This document shows, one piece after another, positions 59,011 to 64,000 of a DNA stretch of 64,000 nucleotides; positions within the stretch are counted from its first letter, which is position 1; each line of letters begins with the position of its first letter. The translations under genes were made by a program, and so were the position numbers. The notes under the pieces were generated by a model. That model was given only the letters and a program-made list of their open reading frames with translations, searched no databases and was not told the origin of the DNA. Origin of the DNA: Novosphingobium ginsenosidimutans (lineage in GTDB: Bacteria > Pseudomonadota > Alphaproteobacteria > Sphingomonadales > Sphingomonadaceae); NCBI RefSeq assembly GCF_007954425.1, contig NZ_CP042345.1, forward strand, positions 1,674,001-1,738,000, in the 5' to 3' direction.

Positions 59011-59409
59011 ATGGCAGACAAACTGAACCTGACCGAGGCCGAGTGGCTCGAGAAGCTGGGGCCCGAACGCTACCATATCCTGCGCCAGGCCGGGACCGAG
59101 CGTCCGTTCACCGGCAAGTATGAACGCAACAAGGACACCGGAACCTATGTCTGCGGCGGCTGCGGCGCGCCGCTGTTCGCTTCGGACGAGAAGTTCGATT
59201 CCGGCTGCGGCTGGCCCAGCTATACGGCCCCGCTGCCCAGCGCGCCGATCGACGAGCTGGTTGATACCAGCCACGGCATGATCCGCACCGAGGTACGCTG
59301 CGCCCGCTGTGACGGGCATCTGGGACACGTTTTCCCCGATGGTCCGGCACCCACGGGACTGCGCTATTGCATCAACAGCGCCAGCCTGGATTTCGAACCG
59401 AAGGAATAA
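59011..59409 (+). CDS. msrB: Peptide-methionine (R)-S-oxide reductase MsrB
   Basis: This 132-residue enzyme reduces methionine-R-sulfoxide in proteins. Zinc ligands are the CGGC pair (in YVCGGCGAP) and the CARC pair, and the catalytic Cys is in [18 protein letters not shown] and [11 protein letters not shown] are the family signatures. AAGGAG lies upstream of the ATG at 59011. It is in the cytoplasm and sits 31 bases after the NfeD gene, possibly in the same operon. Confidence 0.96.
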   Translation: MADKLNLTEAEWLEKLGPERYHILRQAGTERPFTGKYERNKDTGTYVCGGCGAPLFASDEKFDSGCGWPSYTAPLPSAPIDELVDTSHGMIRTEVRCARCDGHLGHVFPDGPAPTGLRYCINSASLDFEPKE

Positions 59410-59513
59410 GCACGGGCTCTGCACCAAATCTGCGATTCACCGCAGGTTACAATTGGCCTATGCAGAACGGGACCGGGCCGGCCGCGGCCCGCTGGAGGGA
59501 TTAGCACACCACA

Positions 59514-61547
59514 ATGGCGCGCAAGGATGGTAAGGGGCGCAGCGCGCCGATCAAGGAAGAGCCAAGCGGCTTTCGGCGATTCATGCGCAAGCTGTTTGTC
59601 TGGGGCGCTTCGCTGGCCGTTGTTGGCTTGCTGGTGCTGGCTGTTGCAGTCGGATTGACCGCACGTTCGCTGCCCGAGTTCGATGAACTTAAAAGCAGCC
59701 AGGTCGGGCAGACCATTCTGGTCCGTGCGCGTGACGGCACTGAGCTGGTCTCAATCGGGCCAAGCTATGGCCGCTGGCTGAAGTACGACCAGATTCCGGA
59801 GGTGATGCGCACCGCGATGGTTTCGGTCGAGGACCGGCGCTTTCGCTCACACCCGGGGGTCGATCCGCTTGGCCTCGCGCGCGCCAGTTACCTGTCGGTG
59901 GTGACTGGCAAGGGGCCGCGCGCAACATCGACTATTACCCAGCAGCTTGCCCGCAACATCTTCCTCAACAGCAGTCGCAGCTATACCCGGAAACTGCGTG
60001 AGGCTGTCCTGGCGCTGGCGCTGGAATGGAAATTCTCGAAGGACCAGATCCTCGAGCTCTATCTCAACAAGGTTTATTTCGGCGGCGGCGCCTATGGTGT
60101 CGATGCCGCCAGCCGCAAGTTCTTCGGCCATCCGGGTACCGAGATTACCCTGCCCGAAGCGGCGATCATTGCCGGCCTGGTCAAGGCGCCGTCGCACTAT
60201 TCACCTACGGCCGATACCGAAGCAGCGGTCGATCGCGCCAAGGTCGTGCTTTCGGTGATGGAGAGCAATGGCGATGTGACCCCGGCGCAGGCCACGGGGG
60301 TGGACTTTACCGCGATCAAGTTCGCTGCGGAAAGGAACCAGAACTCGGTCCGCTATTTCACCGACTGGGCCCTGCCGCAGCTTGACCTGCTAGTGCCCGA
60401 CAACACCCAGGCGATCGAGGTGTGGACCACGCTCGATCCCAAGATGCAGGCTGCGGCGACCAAGGCGATTGAGTCCAATACGCCCAAGGGTGCCCAGGGC
60501 GCACTGGTCAGCATGGACCGCGACGGGGCGGTTTTGGCCATGGTCGGGGGGACGGACTACGTCTCGTCCAACTATAACCGTGCGGTCAACGCGGTGCGCC
60601 AGCCAGGATCGGCATGGAAGCTGTTCGTCTATCTGGCGGCGCTTGAGGCGGGCTATACGCCGAACGACCGGGTAGTCGATGAGCCGGTCACCATCGATGG
60701 CTGGAGCCCGCGCAATTCGAACGGCAGCTACGCCGGTGAAATCGATGTGCGCACCGCCTTTGCCTATTCGAAGAACACCGTCGCTGCGCAGCTGGGCAAC
60801 GAAGTGGGCTTCAGCGCCGTCGCCGGCATCGCCAAGCGGTTCGGGATTACCACCCCGATCTCGACGGTCCCCTCGATGGTGCTGGGCACCAACGATGTCC
60901 GCCTGATCGACATGACCCGTGCCTTTGCTGCCGTATCGGCCAAGGGCCGGGCCATCGACCCCTATGGCATCGTCAAGGTCCAGACGGTCGACGGCAAGGT
61001 GCTGTATGAGCGGGCGGTGCGCGAAGGACCGCTGCTGGTGCCGCAATATGTCTCCGCCGGGATCACCGATCTGCTGCAGAGCGCGGTCAGCACCGGCACC
61101 GGCCGCGCCGCGCAGATCGGGCGGCCCGTCGCGGGCAAGACCGGAACCACCAACTCCAACAAGGACGGCTGGTTCCTGGGCTTCTCCAGCGGGATTACTA
61201 CAGGCGTCTGGATGGGGCGCGATGACGCCAAGTCAGTTGGCAACCTGCTGCAGGGTGGCACCGCGCCGGCGCGGGCCTTCGCGGCCTATATGACCGTCGC
61301 CGTGGCAGGCCGGCCGATCGAGAAGTTCGATACCGAGGTTACCCTGCCTGCCTGGCAGCTTGAGCCCGACGACGAGGCGCAGCTGAGCGGCAATCCCGAC
61401 GAATATTACTATGCCGATGATCAGGGCAACATGGTCGAACCGAGCCGCCAGGACCTGCCGCAGGAACAATTGCCCGACCAGCAGGCGCCGCCGCCCGCCG
61501 CCAACGACGAGTTCCTGCGCGAGGCAACTGGCGCGCGGCCGAACTGA
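59514..61547 (+). CDS. Class A penicillin-binding protein (transglycosylase/transpeptidase)
   Basis: This 677-residue bifunctional peptidoglycan synthase has a short cytoplasmic tail, one transmembrane helix (FVWGASLAVVGLLVLAVAVG), a GT51 transglycosylase domain with catalytic Glu106 in SVEDRRF and TSTITQQLARN, and a transpeptidase domain with Ser366-x-x-Lys369 (PGSAWK), SKN in YSKNT and KTGTT. It builds glycan chains and cross-links in the periplasm. The C-terminal tail is Pro/Gln rich. It is shorter than PBP1A of enterobacteria and resembles the compact PBP1 types of alphaproteobacteria. It is followed by a strong terminator. Confidence 0.94.
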   Translation: MARKDGKGRSAPIKEEPSGFRRFMRKLFVWGASLAVVGLLVLAVAVGLTARSLPEFDELKSSQVGQTILVRARDGTELVSIGPSYGRWLKYDQIPEVMRTAMVSVEDRRFRSHPGVDPLGLARASYLSVVTGKGPRATSTITQQLARNIFLNSSRSYTRKLREAVLALALEWKFSKDQILELYLNKVYFGGGAYGVDAASRKFFGHPGTEITLPEAAIIAGLVKAPSHYSPTADTEAAVDRAKVVLSVMESNGDVTPAQATGVDFTAIKFAAERNQNSVRYFTDWALPQLDLLVPDNTQAIEVWTTLDPKMQAAATKAIESNTPKGAQGALVSMDRDGAVLAMVGGTDYVSSNYNRAVNAVRQPGSAWKLFVYLAALEAGYTPNDRVVDEPVTIDGWSPRNSNGSYAGEIDVRTAFAYSKNTVAAQLGNEVGFSAVAGIAKRFGITTPISTVPSMVLGTNDVRLIDMTRAFAAVSAKGRAIDPYGIVKVQTVDGKVLYERAVREGPLLVPQYVSAGITDLLQSAVSTGTGRAAQIGRPVAGKTGTTNSNKDGWFLGFSSGITTGVWMGRDDAKSVGNLLQGGTAPARAFAAYMTVAVAGRPIEKFDTEVTLPAWQLEPDDEAQLSGNPDEYYYADDQGNMVEPSRQDLPQEQLPDQQAPPPAANDEFLREATGARPN

Positions 61548-61555
61548 CCCGCAAA

Positions 61556-61584
61556 AAACCCCCGCCGGATCAGGGCGGGGGTTT
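61556..61584. terminator. Bidirectional terminator between PBP and DegP genes
   Basis: AAACCCCCGCC (61556-61566) pairs perfectly with GGCGGGGGTTT (61574-61584) over a seven-base loop, with A- and T-runs on the outer sides. It serves the converging penicillin-binding protein and DegP genes. Confidence 0.9.
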
Positions 61585-61608
61585 CCTGTTTCAGTGGTGA
61601 AGAATCGC

Positions 61609-63126
61609 TCAGCGCAGACGGACCGGCAGGTAGGCAGCGGGCTGGCCGCGACGCTGGACGCGCAGCAGCACGGCGGCGCGGTTTTCGGCCTTGGCACTGC
61701 GGATGATCGCTTCCAGATCGGCCACGGTCAGCACGTCGCGGTAGTTGGCTGACAGGATCACGTCGCCCCGCTGCAGGCCCTTGGCGCCGGCATCGGACGA
61801 GCCATCGACCACCGAGATCACCAGCCCGCGGGTATCAGCAGGCAAGCCGATCTGGCCGGCGATCTGCGGGGTCATCGGCAGCACCGACAGGCCCAGCGCG
61901 CGTTCGGCCAGGCCTTCGCCCTGCTTTTCCGGGGCGCGGTTGAAGCGGTCATCCTGGTCCGGCGTGCCTGGGGCGAAGGTCTGCTTGGCCAGCTCTTCCT
62001 CGCTTGGCCGCTTGCCGACCGTGGCGGTCAGCGTCATGCGCTTGCCGTTGCGGATCACTTCGATCGGGATGCGCTTGCCCGGCGCCGTATTGGCGACGAT
62101 GAACGACAAGGTGTTGTCCGGCGAGACTTCCTGGCCATCAACCTTGACCACCACGTCACCCGGCTGAAGGCCGGCACTCGCGGCAGCCTGGCCCGGCTGG
62201 ACGGTCTGGACCAGTTCACCGCGGTTGCGGGCAAGGCCCAGCGAATCCGCCACGTCTTCGGTCACCGGCACGATCTGGACGCCCAGGTAACCGCGCTCGA
62301 TCGCCTGGCCGCGCATCAGCTTGTCGACGATCGGCGAGGCAATATCGGCGGGAATGGCAAAGCCGATCCCAACATTGCCGCCAGTGGGCGAGAAGATCGC
62401 ATTGTTGATGCCGATCACGTTGCCCTTCATGTCGAACAGCGGACCGCCGGAGTTGCCGCGGTTGATCGAGGCATCGGTCTGGATGTAGCGGCTGGCACCC
62501 GAAGAACGGTGGACCGCCGAAACGATGCCCGAAGTGACCGTGCCGCCCAGACCGAACGGATTGCCAATGGCGATCACCCAGTCACCAACGCGGGCAGCTT
62601 CGCTGTTGCCGAACTTGACGAAGGGCAGGGTCTTGCCGGCATCGATCTTGAGCACGGCCAGGTCCGACTGTGCATCGCGGCCGATCAGGCGGGCGGTGTG
62701 TTCGCTCCCGTCGCTCAGCGTAACGGTGATCGATTGCACTTCGCCTTGGCCATCGGCGGTGATCACGTGGTTGTTGGTCACTACATAGCCATCGGCAGAG
62801 ATGATGAAGCCCGAACCGAGCGACTGGGCTTCGCGCGTCGTGGCCCCGCCGCCGCCGCCGCCGAAGAGGTCTTCGAACGGCGTCCCGGCAAAGGGGTTGC
62901 CATTGGCAACGCGGACCCGCTGGCGGGTGGCGATGTTCACCACCGCAGGCTGTAATTGCTGGGTCAGCTCGGCAAAGCTGGCCGGCGCGCCGGCCCGGGG
63001 GACCATGGCTTCCATCCGGGCGGCATCGTTTTGCGCCACCTGGGCCCCGGCGGGAATGCCAGTCAGCACCGAAACGGCCGCACCGCCAACCAGCAGCGCA
63101 CTCGTTACTCCATAGGCGTATCGCAC
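61609..63126 (-). CDS. degP: Periplasmic serine protease DegP/HtrA
   Basis: This 505-residue protein has a signal sequence ending near GIPAGAQ, the trypsin-like domain with His120 (TNNHVIT), Asp155 (QSDLAV) and Ser226 (RGNSGGPL), and two PDZ domains (from about residues 270 and 400). It degrades or refolds damaged periplasmic proteins. It lies 102 bases downstream of hflC, the arrangement usual in alphaproteobacteria. Confidence 0.96.
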   Translation of the reverse strand: MRYAYGVTSALLVGGAAVSVLTGIPAGAQVAQNDAARMEAMVPRAGAPASFAELTQQLQPAVVNIATRQRVRVANGNPFAGTPFEDLFGGGGGGATTREAQSLGSGFIISADGYVVTNNHVITADGQGEVQSITVTLSDGSEHTARLIGRDAQSDLAVLKIDAGKTLPFVKFGNSEAARVGDWVIAIGNPFGLGGTVTSGIVSAVHRSSGASRYIQTDASINRGNSGGPLFDMKGNVIGINNAIFSPTGGNVGIGFAIPADIASPIVDKLMRGQAIERGYLGVQIVPVTEDVADSLGLARNRGELVQTVQPGQAAASAGLQPGDVVVKVDGQEVSPDNTLSFIVANTAPGKRIPIEVIRNGKRMTLTATVGKRPSEEELAKQTFAPGTPDQDDRFNRAPEKQGEGLAERALGLSVLPMTPQIAGQIGLPADTRGLVISVVDGSSDAGAKGLQRGDVILSANYRDVLTVADLEAIIRSAKAENRAAVLLRVQRRGQPAAYLPVRLR

Positions 63127-63228
63127 GTGTTGAGCTTCCTCTTCAAAATCGTCTCACCCGGCAAGGGGCGCACCGTGGATTCAATCTGCGCCGCCTGAAC
63201 GGGAATTGAATGATTCCACCAACGTCAT

Positions 63229-64000
63229 TCAGCGCCCTTTGAACTGCCGCAGGTATTCGTTGTCGGGCGACAGGATAATCGTGCTGCTGCCCTTGTTGGC
63301 CTGGTTGGCGAAGGTCGCGTCATAGCTCTTCATCGCGCGGTAGAAGTCATAGAAAGCTGGATCCTTGCCGAATGCGGCGGCGTAGATCTGGGTCGCGCGG
63401 GCCTCGGCTTCCGACGTGATCAGCTGGGCCTGCTTCTGGCCCTGGGCCTGAATCGTGGTCGCTTCCTGCTCGCGCGCGGCCTGCATCCGGGCAAAGGCGG
63501 ATTCGAGTGCGCCGGCCGGCAGGTCAGCCCGCTGGATCCGCACGTCGATCACCTGGGCGCCATATTCACGCGCCTGCTTGTCCAGATTTTCCTTGATCCG
63601 GATCATCGCTGCGCCGCGTTCGGCATTGAGCAGCGACTGGAAGGTGCGCTTGCCCAATTCCTGGCGCAGGACCGAGGTCATGATTGGCTGGAGCTGGCTC
63701 ATGACCCGGTCGGTCGAACCGGCGGTCTTCACCATCTTGACCGGATCGATCACGCGGAAGCGGGCATAGGCTGTTACTTCGAGCCGGAGCTGGTCGGTCG
63801 AAAGCACGGTCTGCCGCTCCATCGGGAACGAGAGCAGACGCTTGTCGATCCAGACGAGCTGTTCGACAAAGGGGATGCGCCAGCTGATCCCGGCACCGGT
63901 GCTGCCAAACTCCTGGTTGGGCTTGAAGGCGTTGATCTTGCGGACCGGTTCACCCAGCCGCACCACCACCACCTGCTGGGTTTCGGGCACGATCACGACC
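63229..64000 (-). CDS. hflC: HflC, C-terminal part (cut by window edge)
   Basis: The frame is open to the right edge of the window, so the N-terminal membrane helix and start lie outside. The visible part has VPETQQVVVVRLGEPV, the SPFH strand AYARFRVIDPVK, REYGAQVIDVRIQRADLP and the SEAEARATQIYA segment characteristic of HflC, ending LRQFKGR. HflC forms a periplasmic assembly with HflK that controls FtsH protease. A GTG at 63996 is not a plausible start. The partner hflK would be expected upstream, beyond the edge. Confidence 0.95.
   Translation of the reverse strand, partial: VVIVPETQQVVVVRLGEPVRKINAFKPNQEFGSTGAGISWRIPFVEQLVWIDKRLLSFPMERQTVLSTDQLRLEVTAYARFRVIDPVKMVKTAGSTDRVMSQLQPIMTSVLRQELGKRTFQSLLNAERGAAMIRIKENLDKQAREYGAQVIDVRIQRADLPAGALESAFARMQAAREQEATTIQAQGQKQAQLITSEAEARATQIYAAAFGKDPAFYDFYRAMKSYDATFANQANKGSSTIILSPDNEYLRQFKGR

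Noticed and set aside
59470..59500. Short GC-rich hairpin (GGGCC...GGCCC) before the penicillin-binding protein gene
   Set aside because: Five-base stem without T-run in GC-rich DNA; expected by chance.

Overview
The window reads as chromosomal DNA of a GC-rich alphaproteobacterium, most likely a sphingomonad (Novosphingobium/Sphingobium-like). The reasons are a dense catabolic island of short-chain dehydrogenases, Rieske oxygenases, P450s and nuclear-transport-factor-2-fold proteins, a TonB receptor/halogenase/amylase locus, a DUF6356-type small protein and the hflC-degP order. I see no rRNA, tRNA, insertion sequence, phage gene or CRISPR array. Genes are packed tightly and many neighbours overlap by 1 or 4 bases. 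No gene-free stretch exceeds 300 bases.

Region 1 (1-41,818) is a catabolic island of about 42 kb with strong family redundancy: 6 classical SDRs, 2 NmrA-like reductases, 4 zinc-independent MDR enone reductases, 4 Rieske oxygenase alpha subunits (one cut by the left edge), 3 P450s, 2 acyl-CoA dehydrogenases, a thiolase-like protein with a DUF35 partner, a CoA ligase, 2 ThuA-like proteins, 2 VOC proteins, 5 SnoaL-like proteins, 2 small ABM-fold proteins, a carotenoid-cleavage-type dioxygenase, a molybdopterin oxidoreductase, a flavin dehydrogenase and a LuxR-type regulator. Two operons stand out. One (3,348-6,714) joins an SDR lacking its catalytic Tyr to E1 alpha, E1 beta and a free 76-residue lipoyl domain, with no E2 or E3. 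The other (17,290 down to 10,664) runs P450, ACAD, DUF35, thiolase, SDR, ThuA, ACAD and looks like a machine for oxidising and shortening a side chain by retro-aldol chemistry. The chemistry suggests a multi-ring or isoprenoid/phenylpropanoid-like substrate entered by hydroxylation and CoA activation. The substrate cannot be read from the sequence.

Region 2 (41,887-52,879) is a starch/maltodextrin utilisation locus on the plus strand: TonB receptor, flavin-dependent halogenase, periplasmic GH13, cytoplasmic-type GH13, GH97 and an esterase. No dedicated regulator or inner-membrane sugar transporter is visible in it.

Region 3 (52,901-64,000) is mixed: an Lrp regulator, a DUF6356 protein, a quinohemoprotein alcohol dehydrogenase lipoprotein with a lanthanide-type metal-site residue, a Tat-exported dienelactone hydrolase, an SPFH/NfeD pair, MsrB, a class A penicillin-binding protein, DegP and the C-terminal part of HflC.

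Two copies of a nested palindromic repeat (23,948-24,031 and 52,901-52,984) both sit between convergent gene ends. The octamer CATTTTTG recurs in three intergenic regions of the catabolic island and may be a shared regulatory site.
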